DNA of 64,000 nucleotides, taken from an uncultured Lachnospiraceae bacterium. GTDB lineage: Bacteria > Bacillota > Clostridia > Lachnospirales > Lachnospiraceae. The stretch is taken from NCBI GenBank assembly GCA_900546495.1, contig URDN01000009.1, positions 5,024-69,023 on the forward strand, read 5' to 3'. This document shows, piece by piece, positions 1 through 9,226 of the stretch; positions within the stretch are counted from its first letter, which is position 1, and the number at the start of each line of letters is the position of its first letter. The position numbers and the translations under genes were made by a program. The notes below the pieces were generated by a model, which did not search any database, was not told the origin of the DNA, and saw nothing but the letters and a program-made list of their open reading frames with translations.

Positions 1-747
1 CAGTTTTTCGAAAAGATAAAATTCTCCGTCCTGAAACTGATACATTGATTCCCGTTCACCGCTGTTTTTGACCTTGTAAACTTTCTTTTCCCGTGATCTG
101 ATCCGCACGTATTCGCCAGCTTCTAACACGCAAGTAAGACCGTATACATGTGTCCCAATCGTCAGACGTGGATTTCTACACGGTCCGTATATTGTCAGTT
201 GAAAATGACAATCTGCAATGCTGTCATTCCGAATACGGATGTTTTCTGCTCCATTGTAGTAATCATAAGGATAGTCATGAGGGTAGTCTAAATTTTTGCC
301 ATGGGATTCCTGTTTGTTAGGATAACCTTCCACCTGATTCTCTTTTATCCACCATGACTGTGTGCATGAGATTGTAATCTCGTTTTCAACGGCTTCAAAA
401 TCTTCTTCATATTCGGAAAAATCTGTTGCCGTCACATATACCTCTTTATAACGATCATTCCACCAGATCTTACCTGTCTGGCGATTACGGACATCGTAAT
501 CGAAAATCTCACTCATGTCATTCATGAGATTGTTATATTCTTCTTTACTGTCTGCCATGATAGAAAGTTGTAGTTTTTTTGTTTCCACGTCCTTATAGAA
601 CTGTTTTATGTTTTTGGTTCCGTCCTGTTTTGTCTCTGTTTCATATCCCCAGGAACGTTCTGCCAATACTTCCGGATTCTGCGCCATGACTGGAAATTTC
701 ATAAGATTAATGATGGCACCTCTTGAATTTTCGTAATACAGTTTCAT
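1..747 (-). CDS. Distal tail protein (Dit), 3' part cut by window edge
   Basis: About 249 residues are visible. The start ATG at 747 sits six bases after AGGAGG; the ATG three bases earlier is too close to that site. The protein follows the tape measure by three bases, the usual place of the siphovirus Dit (Sipho_tail family), which forms the hub between tail tube and receptor-binding parts. The N-terminus (MKLYYENSRGAIINL) and the insertion-rich beta pattern fit that family. A tyrosine/aspartate/proline run (DYPHDYPYDY, around residue 153-162) also occurs in the Ig-like protein at 13426-14475. The C-terminus lies beyond position 1. Confidence 0.75.
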   Translation of the reverse strand, partial: MKLYYENSRGAIINLMKFPVMAQNPEVLAERSWGYETETKQDGTKNIKQFYKDVETKKLQLSIMADSKEEYNNLMNDMSEIFDYDVRNRQTGKIWWNDRYKEVYVTATDFSEYEEDFEAVENEITISCTQSWWIKENQVEGYPNKQESHGKNLDYPHDYPYDYYNGAENIRIRNDSIADCHFQLTIYGPCRNPRLTIGTHVYGLTCVLEAGEYVRIRSREKKVYKVKNSGERESMYQFQDGEFYLFEKL

Positions 748-750
748 CAT

Positions 751-3700
751 CTACCTCCTGATCCGTCCGATCTCACGGCTATCCAGCACCATGGTCAGAT
801 TCTGATTCTTTAATGCTGCTGCAATCCTGTCTGCTAAATTCTGGTTACCGCTTTGGATTGGCTCAAGTGCGCTTGAGAAGTCCTGGCTTATTCTGCTGTT
901 TGTGCTGATCTCTAGCTGTCGATTCAGATGTTCTGACATGCCTATAGAGAGTTCTGTTCCGGAAATTTCTTTGAATGGTTCCAGATAGCTCTGCGCTGCC
1001 TTTTTACATGTCTTTTGAATCTTTGGCATGTAATCTACAATTGCATTTTCAAATCCTGCCCCATAATTTACACCAGATTCATATGTTTCCCGTGAAGGTG
1101 AGTGTTCATCAAGCGTTCTATTTAATGTCGCCAGTGCACCAAGTGCAAAATTCTTTATCGTTGTTGTAATTGGGTATTTACTAATTCCGTTTGCGAAACC
1201 GGCAGCAAAATTATAACCTGTGTCAATTGTGCTTTGTGATGCAAGTCCTTTTTTTGCTTCACTTGCTTTTCTCGAAGCAGGTGTCTGTGTATTAACGCTG
1301 GATAATCCGCTGACATAATTTAATGTGTCTTTTCGTCCAACTGGTATCGTATTTCCACTGTTCAATCCCGCTTTCGCATCGTTCGCTTTTTTTGTGCCTG
1401 CACTCCTTGTGTCGACTCCTCTCAATCCACTGGCGTAATTTGTTCCGTCTTTCTTTCCTGCTGAAGTAGTCTCTCCACTGTTTAATCCTGCTTTTGCATC
1501 ATCTGCTTTCTGTTTCGCAGGGGTCCATGTATCTACACTTCTCAGTCCACCAACATAGTTCAATCCGTCTGTTTCTCCGACCGTGGTAGTGTCTTCACTG
1601 CTCAGTCCAAGAATCTCTGCCGCTTTTACTCCACGCGCAGCTGTCTCCATCTCACCTTTCTGGCTTGCAACACCTGTCGCTGCCGAAGCCCCTGACTGTA
1701 TTCCAAGAGCCTGTGCCTCTGGTGGCAGTTTTGCCAGTTCAGCCTTAGCAGCTTCTACCATGCTGTTCGCCTGATCAAGCATTCCCTGTGTAACACCCGG
1801 TGTATTATTTTCAATCGCAGTTTTTAACTGATCTGCTTGTGCCTGATAATTTGTCACCTGCCGTTCAAGGCTCTCACGGTTTCCATTTTCTGCGGTGATG
1901 AATGATGTGGTAAGTTTTTCCATTGACTGCTCAATTTTTTCATTATCACCTGAAATAATCGCCTCGGACAATCCCTCATAATTTTTGATTGTTGTGTTGT
2001 AATCAGTCCATGTCTGTTCTGCTTCGTCAACACTGTCCGCTGCCTTTTTCTGTGCTTTTGCTGCTTCTTCTGCCGCCACAGCTGTTTCATGTTCATTATC
2101 AATCAAATCATACAGGACATCATTTGTTGCCCCGGAATTTATTGCATTGTTTAATTCTTCTAATGCATCCGCATGAGCTTTTTCTGTCTCACTGGCTGTC
2201 TTGCTCTTTTCCGCAAGTGTTTCCTTGGCTTCTGCCAGTTCGTTGAAAGCATCTGTCTGACCTTTGATTGCATCCTGATAGGAACTGTCGTATGCATTCA
2301 AAGTAGCTTCTGCTTTTTTCTTCTGGATCACATCATCAATTGAGTTTGATAATTCTTTGTAATTGTCAATTACCCCATCTGTGATTGTGATTTCCTCGCC
2401 CAATGCACTTGACAGGATTCCGGTGATGACAGCCGCACGGTCTTCGTAACCTTCCTTGATTTTTCCATTTGCATCTACATTTTCTTTTAATTCATCCGAC
2501 AGTTTTTGATAGTACGTCCATTCCTGTTCGATTCCGGCAGCATTTTCTTCTCTTGCGGCTTTGGAAGATTCCAGGCTTTCCGCTCTTTCGTCAATGGCAT
2601 TCGTCAGCTCTTTTTCTGCATCTGTCAATCCGTAAGTCTGTTCCATTTCTTTTTGCAGCTCTTCTTCCTGCTTTTTGTGTGCTTCCACAGCCGCATATAC
2701 TGCCAGTGCTGTTGCTCCCAGTGCTGCCGTAAGGATTCCCGCCGGACTAGCCAGCATTGCAAGGTTAAGTCCTTCCTGTGCTGCCGTCTGTGCCGTTGTA
2801 GCCGCTGCTGCGCCTGTTGTCGCGATCTTGAACAATCCCATTACCGATGTGATGTTTCGGATGGAAGAAATAAACTGTGAAGCCTTATTGACTGCGAACA
2901 TGGTGCCAAGCACGGCTGCGCCGCCTTTTGCGATTCGGACGACATCATCCATATTTTCAGCAATCCATTCAAACGCATCACCGATCTTCTCTGCCGCTTC
3001 ATCCATATCTGCATCTACCATCTTGATTCCGGCTTTCACAACTTCCGTAAATCCTTTTTTGATAGCAGTTGTGACCGGTTCAATTTCTGCGCCAAGGTCA
3101 GCCATGGTATCGTTATACTCTGCTGCCGTCCGATTAGCTTCCATGACGTTCTTATTATTTTCCTGATAAGAGTCCGCAAGTGTACCATATGCCTGTTCCA
3201 GTGTGTTCACGATCAACGACTGCCGCTCCTGTGTGCTTCCGCACAGAGACAACTTGGAATTGAAATCATCCTCATTGATTCCCGCCCAGTTTAAAGCATC
3301 CGCAAGGTTGCCTGTCACAGTTCCAACGTTTGCCGTCTCATTAATGGACTCCGCCAGACCATCAAGAGGGATAGAATCACCATACTTCGCCCAGATACCT
3401 GTTGCCGCGTGTAATACCGTGTTCAGGTTCTCCTGGCTCATCTGCATCGCCATGAAATTACTTACAGTCGTATTGGAAGCTGTTTCATCTGCCAGCACAG
3501 AATACAGGTCCATATATTTCTGCTTGGCATATTCAGTAGTGTAACCATTACTGGTTGCCGCTGATGACAATTTATTCATTTCACCGCGGTACTCTCTGGT
3601 CTCATCTGCTAGATTGTAGATGCTCGTTACACCTTCCTTTGCCATGTCGACTATCTTGGTCATGGCATTCCCAAGGAATGTATCCATAGCACCTTTCATT

Positions 3701-4383
3701 ACCGTGAATCCTTCCTCTGCATCCTTTGTTGCTTCGGCCAGATCTTCCATTTCACCGCTGGCTTCCTTTGCTTCCTGCTCCAGCTGGTTCATTTTGCTTT
3801 CATTCTCATGGATTTCACTGGATAATGCTTTTATCTGTTCTTTCAGATCTTTGGCTTCATCCGATGTACTTCCCATTTCCAGTGCGGCATTTTTATATTC
3901 TGACTGCAAACGTTCCAGTTTATCCCGCTGCTCCTGTACTGTATCTTCCAGCTTTTCATAACTGTTTCTGGTATCTTGCACAGCATCATCAACCTGCTGC
4001 ATGGATGACCGCTGTTCGTCCATAGCTTTCTCTGTCGCTGCCAACTGCTGTTTTACCTTTTCCAACGTTGTCGCCGTATTGTTGTAATTCAATTTCAGCC
4101 GTGCAACTTCATCTGAATTTTCACCATAGATTTCTGTCGCTTTCTCAATCTGTGTGTTGATCGCATCCAGTTTTGTTTCATACTGTTTCGTCTCATTCTC
4201 CAGAAGACGGTACTGTTTCTGCAGTCCTTCCAGAGAAGTACCGTTTGTTTTCATTTCTTCCGCACTTAACCGCAATTCAGAACGCAGTATCTTAATCTCA
4301 TTTGCGGCTTTCTTTGTCTGCTCTCTGGCTTCCGCTGTCTCCATCGAAAATTTGACTTTTGCTTCGTTTTTCTTATTTGCCAC
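751..4383 (-). CDS. Tail tape measure protein
   Basis: At 1,210 residues it is the longest prophage gene, and it lies between the tail chaperones and Dit as tape measure genes do. It sets tail length and later enters the host envelope. GTG start at 4383 after GGAGGG. Residues ~1-230 are highly charged coiled coil; hydrophobic alanine-rich segments occur around 525-575. Near residues 955-1080 there are three tandem repeats of 40 residues, each containing a DAKAGLNSG-like end and an NYxxGL core. The C-terminal EHSPSRE motif is typical of many Firmicute tape measures. Confidence 0.92.
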   Translation of the reverse strand: MANKKNEAKVKFSMETAEAREQTKKAANEIKILRSELRLSAEEMKTNGTSLEGLQKQYRLLENETKQYETKLDAINTQIEKATEIYGENSDEVARLKLNYNNTATTLEKVKQQLAATEKAMDEQRSSMQQVDDAVQDTRNSYEKLEDTVQEQRDKLERLQSEYKNAALEMGSTSDEAKDLKEQIKALSSEIHENESKMNQLEQEAKEASGEMEDLAEATKDAEEGFTVMKGAMDTFLGNAMTKIVDMAKEGVTSIYNLADETREYRGEMNKLSSAATSNGYTTEYAKQKYMDLYSVLADETASNTTVSNFMAMQMSQENLNTVLHAATGIWAKYGDSIPLDGLAESINETANVGTVTGNLADALNWAGINEDDFNSKLSLCGSTQERQSLIVNTLEQAYGTLADSYQENNKNVMEANRTAAEYNDTMADLGAEIEPVTTAIKKGFTEVVKAGIKMVDADMDEAAEKIGDAFEWIAENMDDVVRIAKGGAAVLGTMFAVNKASQFISSIRNITSVMGLFKIATTGAAAATTAQTAAQEGLNLAMLASPAGILTAALGATALAVYAAVEAHKKQEEELQKEMEQTYGLTDAEKELTNAIDERAESLESSKAAREENAAGIEQEWTYYQKLSDELKENVDANGKIKEGYEDRAAVITGILSSALGEEITITDGVIDNYKELSNSIDDVIQKKKAEATLNAYDSSYQDAIKGQTDAFNELAEAKETLAEKSKTASETEKAHADALEELNNAINSGATNDVLYDLIDNEHETAVAAEEAAKAQKKAADSVDEAEQTWTDYNTTIKNYEGLSEAIISGDNEKIEQSMEKLTTSFITAENGNRESLERQVTNYQAQADQLKTAIENNTPGVTQGMLDQANSMVEAAKAELAKLPPEAQALGIQSGASAATGVASQKGEMETAARGVKAAEILGLSSEDTTTVGETDGLNYVGGLRSVDTWTPAKQKADDAKAGLNSGETTSAGKKDGTNYASGLRGVDTRSAGTKKANDAKAGLNSGNTIPVGRKDTLNYVSGLSSVNTQTPASRKASEAKKGLASQSTIDTGYNFAAGFANGISKYPITTTIKNFALGALATLNRTLDEHSPSRETYESGVNYGAGFENAIVDYMPKIQKTCKKAAQSYLEPFKEISGTELSIGMSEHLNRQLEISTNSRISQDFSSALEPIQSGNQNLADRIAAALKNQNLTMVLDSREIGRIRR

Positions 4384-4401
4384 TTTGTTCCCTCCTTCCG
4401 G

Positions 4402-4628
4402 TTATTTTTCGCGGACTGCTGCCAGCCAGTTCTCATAAGCAGTCTTATTGTCTGCCACCATTCCAACGGATGATATGTCTGAGTTCCAGAACAGATCTTC
4501 TGAAATCCCGATCAGAACCACATAATAGGTGTAGTAATCCTCAATATCCTCCAGCTTAAATTTTGGCATCTGAATCCTGTTCTTGGGTTTCCGTTTTAGG
4601 AATCCCCGTTTAAATCCGGTTTTTTTTT
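4402..4628 (-). CDS. Tail assembly chaperone GT extension made by -1 frameshift
   Basis: This frame is open from the A9 tract (4620-4628) of the upstream gene down to TAA at 4402. A -1 slip on AGC-AAA-AAA-AAA joins it to the G protein and gives a 178-residue fusion; 536 nt from 4937 to 4402 plus one re-read base is exactly 179 codons. An in-frame ATG at 4569 has no good ribosome binding site, so independent translation looks unlikely. A G/GT pair just before the tape measure is a conserved siphovirus arrangement in which both products chaperone tape measure assembly. Confidence 0.7.
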
Positions 4629-4937
4629 GCTCTCTCCATACCGGAGTTTCATAACTGTCCCGATTACTGTCGCATGATTCTCCGGAAGTTTGTCAAAAAA
4701 TTCTGCTTCCGACATGCAGTTTTCCACTGTCTCAATATTGGCGCACAGATAACCCGTATACAGAAATACTGGAAAGTCCACTTCCTCCTGTACTCCATCC
4801 ATTGCCAGCTTATTGTATTTTTTATATGTTTCCGGGCATTTCTCCCGGAGTTTTAATAATCGTCCAAAGGTCAGGCACATTTCCACTTCCTGGCCATCGT
4901 TCAATTCTAATTTTCGAAAAGTAGCTCTGTCTTCCAT
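4596..4937 (-). CDS. Tail assembly chaperone G
   Basis: A 113-residue protein upstream of the tape measure gene. It starts MEDRATFRKLELNDGQEVEM and ends in a lysine run encoded by nine adenines, the likely slippery site for the longer GT product. Expected role: binds the tape measure protein during tail assembly and is absent from the finished virion. The assignment rests mainly on position and on the frameshift arrangement, since this family is poorly conserved in sequence. Confidence 0.72.
   Translation of the reverse strand: MEDRATFRKLELNDGQEVEMCLTFGRLLKLREKCPETYKKYNKLAMDGVQEEVDFPVFLYTGYLCANIETVENCMSEAEFFDKLPENHATVIGTVMKLRYGESKKKPDLNGDS
4620..4628 (-). promoter_or_regulatory. Slippery A9 tract for programmed -1 frameshift
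   Basis: Nine adenines (minus strand) read as AAA-AAA-AAA after AGC near the end of gene G. The -1 frame stays open for about 215 nt further while the zero frame stops at 4596. Both lysyl-tRNAs can re-pair perfectly after a one-base backward slip. Confidence 0.65.
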
Positions 4938-4988
4938 GTTGTTCTCCTAAAAATCTCCGGAGCACACACTCCGGAGATCATTCTGACA

Positions 4989-5255
4989 CTATTTCTTTTT
5001 GGTTGTTCTCTTTGCTTTTTCTGGCTTTTGTGCGCCAGCATCTTTCTGATCCGGAGCAGGTTCTTCCGTTTTAACCTGTTCTGTTTCCAGTTCAACCGGT
5101 TCTTTCTCCGGTTCATCTTTCTCAATCGGTTCAATCAGTCTGTTTTTCGACATGATCTCATTATAGCGCTCTGGTGTACATTCAAACACTTCCCCCGGCT
5201 GGCGCACTGCCTTTTCCTGTCGGTCGATGAACTTTTTCAATACTTTTACTTTCAT
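4989..5255 (-). CDS. Small acidic/basic phage structural-region protein
   Basis: An 88-residue protein between the major tail protein and chaperone genes. Residues 1-40 (MKVKVLKKFIDRQEKAVRQP) resemble a small module that recurs in Firmicute phages; the rest is a low-complexity Glu/Lys/Pro tail ending in lysines. No function is recognised. The tight spacing on both sides (15 bp from the tail protein gene) places it in the late operon. Confidence 0.6.
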   Translation of the reverse strand: MKVKVLKKFIDRQEKAVRQPGEVFECTPERYNEIMSKNRLIEPIEKDEPEKEPVELETEQVKTEEPAPDQKDAGAQKPEKAKRTTKKK

Positions 5256-5270
5256 GGCTGCATTCCCCCC

Positions 5271-5846
5271 TTACATCTTAGGAACAGAAGAATACATTGT
5301 CTCCGGATCAAATTTTGACATCCAGTTATTTTTCACTGTTTCTTCTTTCAGTTCAGAATCCAGTGCCTCGTACATTCCCTGACCATAATCATCCGGCATA
5401 ACGGAAATCTCAAGGTCTACTTCTTTGACTTCCTCTGATCCGTTTTCAATGGAACGGCTCACACCGGATTCCATGATACACCGCGGATATGCCTTATATT
5501 TCTTGTTTCTATCCTCGTCATATACTTCCTGGGTAACGCAGAACTCCGGATGTGTACTGGACTGTCCGTAAGCACGTACCCCGTCAATCAGTCCCTCAAT
5601 CTTCATACCGAACATTCCGTCATAGGTATCTTTCGGTACATGCATGGAGATTGACAGTTTTCCTGTTCCGGATCCCTTTACGCGTGTCTTTACTTCAATC
5701 CCACGGCATTTTTTTACGACCTTCCGGACATCCATTTCCTCGCTACAGGATCCTACACAACTTGCCTCTGTAGCGGTTTCCTCACTTGCAAATTTGATTG
5801 CCATTTTTCTCAGTTCATACTCTGAAAATACTGCTGATGCTGCCAC
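5271..5846 (-). CDS. Major tail (tube) protein, phi13-like
   Basis: 191 residues, in the position of the tube protein between tail-completion proteins and chaperones. The sequence has the features of the phi13-type major tail protein family: an N-terminal MAASAVFSEYELRKMAIKFA arm and a long beta-rich core with GKLSISMHVPKDTYDGMFG near the middle. It would polymerise as hexameric rings around the tape measure. The start ATG lies four bases after the stop of the upstream gene, and expression should be high. Confidence 0.8.
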   Translation of the reverse strand: MAASAVFSEYELRKMAIKFASEETATEASCVGSCSEEMDVRKVVKKCRGIEVKTRVKGSGTGKLSISMHVPKDTYDGMFGMKIEGLIDGVRAYGQSSTHPEFCVTQEVYDEDRNKKYKAYPRCIMESGVSRSIENGSEEVKEVDLEISVMPDDYGQGMYEALDSELKEETVKNNWMSKFDPETMYSSVPKM

Positions 5847-5850
5847 TTTC

Positions 5851-6246
5851 TTATCCTCCTATTTCTTCCACCAGTGCAGATACACACTGATCTATTATAT
5901 TTTCTGTTGCTTCTTCCGCGCCCCTGCGCATAAATTCCTGATCGCCATTATGGCGATAGGTGTTTTCACCGTCATCCGGGAAATAGAGGTAATTATACGG
6001 TGTTTTTGTTTTGACCACGACATACAGGTTCCCCTGTTCCTCCCGAAATGGCTGTGATACCTTTGCCGGTTTCTTTTTTCCTTTCCATGTGCGCCCTGAT
6101 TCCGGTATTAACGGTGTAACATGGCTAATAATCTCCTGTCCTGCGTAATTATGCAGCACATCATTGATGATCTTTTCTGCCCGTTCCCCGGTCTGTGCAA
6201 TACGGTTTGCCAGTTCATCGATCTCTGTCGCATCAATTTTCCACAT
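5851..6246 (-). CDS. HK97 gp10-like tail-completion protein
   Basis: 131 residues. The N-terminus with DELANRIAQTGERAEKIIND and the central LIPESGRTWKGKKKPAK region match the gp10-type proteins, which cap the tail tube and link it to the head-neck. It lies just upstream of the major tail protein and one base downstream of the next small late gene, consistent with that role. Confidence 0.75.
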   Translation of the reverse strand: MWKIDATEIDELANRIAQTGERAEKIINDVLHNYAGQEIISHVTPLIPESGRTWKGKKKPAKVSQPFREEQGNLYVVVKTKTPYNYLYFPDDGENTYRHNGDQEFMRRGAEEATENIIDQCVSALVEEIGG

Positions 6247-6247
6247 A

Positions 6248-6601
6248 TCAGCATCCCTTCCGTGCTTTTGTGAACGGAATATCCAGCACTTCTACTGCCG
6301 CACCTGTTCCCGGTTTGATCGTATAGGCGTAACTACTCTCATTTCCCAGTTTTACCCCCGGTAATTCCAGCACCTTTTCGATCACCGTTTCTTCCAGTCC
6401 TTCCGGAATCTCATTTTCTCGGACAACTGCCACATGGAATGCCACCGTGTGACTTGTCCGGCTCTCGGAACTGGTACGCTTATCGCGAAAAAATACGATA
6501 TAGTTCCACAGCACTGTCTCATCCAGTTTTCCGGCACGTCCATAGAACACCATTGGATCTATTTCTTCCAGTTTTTCACGGATTTTTTCATTGAATGACA
6601 T
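6248..6601 (-). CDS. Putative tail-terminator/neck protein
   Basis: 117 residues of unknown exact family. It lies between the head-tail adaptor and the gp10-like gene, where phages of this type encode a tail-terminator or neck protein. Visible features are a mixed alpha/beta pattern (IDPMVFYGRAGKLDETVLWN early, VEVLDIPFTKARKGC at the end). The stop is directly followed by the start codon of the preceding-strand neighbour at 6602, indicating translational coupling. Function is inferred from position only. Confidence 0.55.
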   Translation of the reverse strand: MSFNEKIREKLEEIDPMVFYGRAGKLDETVLWNYIVFFRDKRTSSESRTSHTVAFHVAVVRENEIPEGLEETVIEKVLELPGVKLGNESSYAYTIKPGTGAAVEVLDIPFTKARKGC

Positions 6602-6949
6602 CTATTCCTCCAGTTCCCTGATTTTTTCCAGATACATGTAGTATTCCGTCTCATTCCTGTCAATGTATTCCACAGAATAGAGTGTTTTTCCGATCACAGC
6701 GAAACATCCGCTGTGTAACCCTTTCTCTGTCTGTGGTCGCTGCGTCCTAATCTTGAGTGACAGGCTGAAACTGTTCTGTTCGGCAAATTCCTGATCCTGC
6801 TGCCGTCTGGATGTTTCCCCATATGCCAGTCTGATCAGAAAATCCAGATCATCCAAACTCTGAACGTTTGTATTTCTGGTCAGTATCTCTTTTTTCCGCT
6901 GGTAGATCCCGACATAACCGTCATGATACTTCGCTTTTTTTCTGTTCAT
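6602..6949 (-). CDS. Head-tail adaptor (head-closure) protein
   Basis: 115 residues when started at the ATG at 6949 (MNRKKAKYHDGYVGIYQRKK). It has the size, position and overall pattern of the phage head-tail joining family. The gene overlaps the end of the connector gene upstream (6921-7244) by 29 bases, so an earlier start would increase the overlap. It would close the portal and attach the tail. Confidence 0.65.
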   Translation of the reverse strand: MNRKKAKYHDGYVGIYQRKKEILTRNTNVQSLDDLDFLIRLAYGETSRRQQDQEFAEQNSFSLSLKIRTQRPQTEKGLHSGCFAVIGKTLYSVEYIDRNETEYYMYLEKIRELEE

Positions 6950-7244
6950 TCGCTGCTGCCACCTCATTTCTTCTTCTGACCTTAAGAATGTCGCTCAGAT
7001 AATTCTTTTCGAACTCATCCGACACGTCATTCCAACAATACAGGCAATAATTCTCAAACAACATTTTTGCCGTTCCCGGGCGCAGGAATGCATCCGGGGA
7101 TGGTTCCCCGGGCATTCCAAGCAGGTCATGCATGTGCACTATGGCATCTTCCGTGATGGAAGTAATACGCTCATCTGTATCTTTATCACTCCATGTAATC
7201 TTGCAGATATTCTGCACATTATATTCAAGATCTGAATTTGTCAT
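6921..7244 (-). CDS. DNA-packaging / head-tail connector protein
   Basis: 107 residues, directly downstream of the capsid gene, where the gp6-like adaptor is found in HK97-type phages. Helical features include ERITSITEDAIVHMHDLLG and a C-terminal KVRRRNEVAAANEQKK. It is expected to form the ring under the portal. Identification is by gene order and helical character. Confidence 0.68.
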   Translation of the reverse strand: MTNSDLEYNVQNICKITWSDKDTDERITSITEDAIVHMHDLLGMPGEPSPDAFLRPGTAKMLFENYCLYCWNDVSDEFEKNYLSDILKVRRRNEVAAANEQKKSEVS

Positions 7245-7254
7245 TTCCTACCCC

Positions 7255-8439
7255 TTAAGCTGTGACGGTCTCGTTTCTGACTGTGATATAAGCCGGATCA
7301 AGTTCAGAAATATCCAGAAGCACCGCAACTGTGTTGTCCCACGCTTTACCGGTTCCATGCAGTTTGATCTTGTATGTTCTCTGGTCTTCAAGGAATTTAT
7401 AAGAATCGTCATACTCAATGACACCGTCTTTATTGGTTCCAAGCCCAAGGAAATATTCCTCTGGCAGACACAGGATAGCTTCACCGGTTTCTACTTCATT
7501 ACTGATTACCGGATCCGTTGGAAACGGGAAGATATCTTTTGTGTAAGTACCTGCTGCATTCAGTACAGTAGTTGCCGGCATAACTTTCTGTAAATAATCT
7601 TTCATGTTGCAGATCAGTGTCACAGATGTAAAGTTACGCATACCGCCATTTTCTGTCTCTACCAGCTGAGAGATTACATTGCCATACTCTTTCGGCTCAA
7701 AACTTTTCAGTTTTACTGCTGTTTTCTTTGCATATCCGGAGCTTGGATTCATGCTTGTTGATTTTCCGATGTTTCGGTCAAGACCAATCGGGCAGTTTAA
7801 CCCATTACCGTCAACGATTGCTTTCTCCAGAGAGATCGCAATGGATTCTTTCAGGATGGTGCGGATATAGTTATCCAGGAATGCCGGTCCCAGATCTAAC
7901 ATATCCTTTGGAATCACGGTGTAGGCGGTCAGTTTATAAAGTGTCAGTGATACTTCACGGAAGCTGGATTCCAGTTTCTTGGTGATTTCCCCGTTGATTG
8001 GTCCCCACACTGCAGTCTGTTTGGTATGATCGTTCAGAATCCATCTGGTGAGGTATTTCACGTCCTGGAAGTTGATCTTGCTCAGGAGTGCATGTTCCTG
8101 TGTCAGTTCGCGGAACACATCTTCAATGATGGTTTCCGGCATTGCCCCTTCTGTGCTGAGGAGTGAAGTGAACTCCTGTCTTGGATCTGCTGCTTTTCCC
8201 GCTGTGATCATCTTCTGGTAGAACTCTGTCTCTGCCCCTGTCAGCTGACGGTAGCCTCGCTGTGCCAGTGCTGCCCTGTCGCCTGCTGCCATTTCGTAAT
8301 CCGCTTTGACGGATTCCACTACGGACTCATGAAACTGCTCCCATGCCTGTTTTACGGCAGTTTCATCCCCAGACTTCATAGCCGCCTGTAATGCCACGAT
8401 TGCTTCTTTCTGTCTTGTTCTGTTTGGATTTCCTAACAT
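7255..8439 (-). CDS. Major capsid protein, HK97 fold
   Basis: 394 residues from ATG 8439, which follows GCAGGAGGACAAAT; an upstream alternative start would only add a non-conserved hydrophobic leader. Residues ~1-100 form a charged helical delta-like domain (scaffolding), followed by a typical HK97 core with AVWGPINGEITKKLESSFRE and YTVIPKDMLDLGPAFLDNYI. The preceding ClpP-like gene would supply the prohead protease that removes the N-terminal arm. Confidence 0.88.
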   Translation of the reverse strand: MLGNPNRTRQKEAIVALQAAMKSGDETAVKQAWEQFHESVVESVKADYEMAAGDRAALAQRGYRQLTGAETEFYQKMITAGKAADPRQEFTSLLSTEGAMPETIIEDVFRELTQEHALLSKINFQDVKYLTRWILNDHTKQTAVWGPINGEITKKLESSFREVSLTLYKLTAYTVIPKDMLDLGPAFLDNYIRTILKESIAISLEKAIVDGNGLNCPIGLDRNIGKSTSMNPSSGYAKKTAVKLKSFEPKEYGNVISQLVETENGGMRNFTSVTLICNMKDYLQKVMPATTVLNAAGTYTKDIFPFPTDPVISNEVETGEAILCLPEEYFLGLGTNKDGVIEYDDSYKFLEDQRTYKIKLHGTGKAWDNTVAVLLDISELDPAYITVRNETVTA

Positions 8440-8461
8440 ATTTGTCCTCCTGCTTGTTTGT

Positions 8462-9226
8462 TTATGAAAAAATATTAAAAAATGCATCCATCATGGACGC
8501 ATCTTCTGGATCATCTTTTTGGTTTTCTCCGACCAGTTCCTCAAATTCTTTTAATGTGTCGGAAAAATCATCTTTCTGGAACTTTTCTCTCATCTTCCGG
8601 ATGTTCTGCAACGGTTCATCCGGTACGATCAGCGGATCATCTGCTTCACGACCGGCAATTTCATCAATGAAACCATATTCCAGTGCCTTATCCGGTGTCA
8701 GGATGGTTTCTTTTTCCATCATCTGTTGCAGTTCATCCTCTGTGATATTTTTTGCGCGCTGCATAAACAGTGCACGGGATGATTTCATCATTTCATCCAG
8801 CTTGTCCGCTTCTGCACGAAGTTCTGCGGCATTTCCTGCCGTGCATACCCACATTTCATGAATCAGTGCACTGGTTCCCTCACCCATGACACGCTTATCA
8901 CAAGCCTGTAGGATCACAAATGCGATACTGTGAGCTACACCATCCACATAGCCTGTCTTATGCGCTCCATGGCGCTTTAACTGGTTGTAAATTGCCGTCC
9001 CCTCTTTGACGCTGCCGCCATTAGAATTGATGTACAGACAGATTTCATCCGTTTCCGGAATCTGTGCCAGTTCTTCCTGAAAATGCTTTGCACTGGTTTC
9101 AGAATCATCTCTGGTCCATGTTTCCCAGTTCCAGTCACCTTTTTCTTCGATGTCATCATACAGGTAGATGTTGTGCACATTCCCCTGTGTGTTGAACATG
9201 TAGTACAGTTTTGGGAGTTTTCCCAT
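8462..9226 (-). CDS. ClpP-like prohead protease
   Basis: 254 residues between portal and capsid, as in many siphophages. ClpP-like signatures are present: the SNGGSVKEG oxyanion segment, the catalytic serine region GVAHSIAFVI, and a histidine in ALIHEMW. It would cleave the scaffold part of the capsid protein during prohead maturation. The start ATG overlaps the portal stop codon (TGATG), so translation is coupled. The C-terminal ~60 residues are acidic and could act as a scaffold. Confidence 0.85.
   Translation of the reverse strand: MGKLPKLYYMFNTQGNVHNIYLYDDIEEKGDWNWETWTRDDSETSAKHFQEELAQIPETDEICLYINSNGGSVKEGTAIYNQLKRHGAHKTGYVDGVAHSIAFVILQACDKRVMGEGTSALIHEMWVCTAGNAAELRAEADKLDEMMKSSRALFMQRAKNITEDELQQMMEKETILTPDKALEYGFIDEIAGREADDPLIVPDEPLQNIRKMREKFQKDDFSDTLKEFEELVGENQKDDPEDASMMDAFFNIFS

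Noticed and set aside
1200..1620. Repeats in the tape measure gene as a mobile or assembly artefact
   Set aside because: They are diverged 40-residue in-frame repeats, normal for tape measures.
2675..3166. Plus-strand frames opposite the tape measure gene
   Set aside because: Alanine/serine-rich shadow of a coiled-coil coding sequence.
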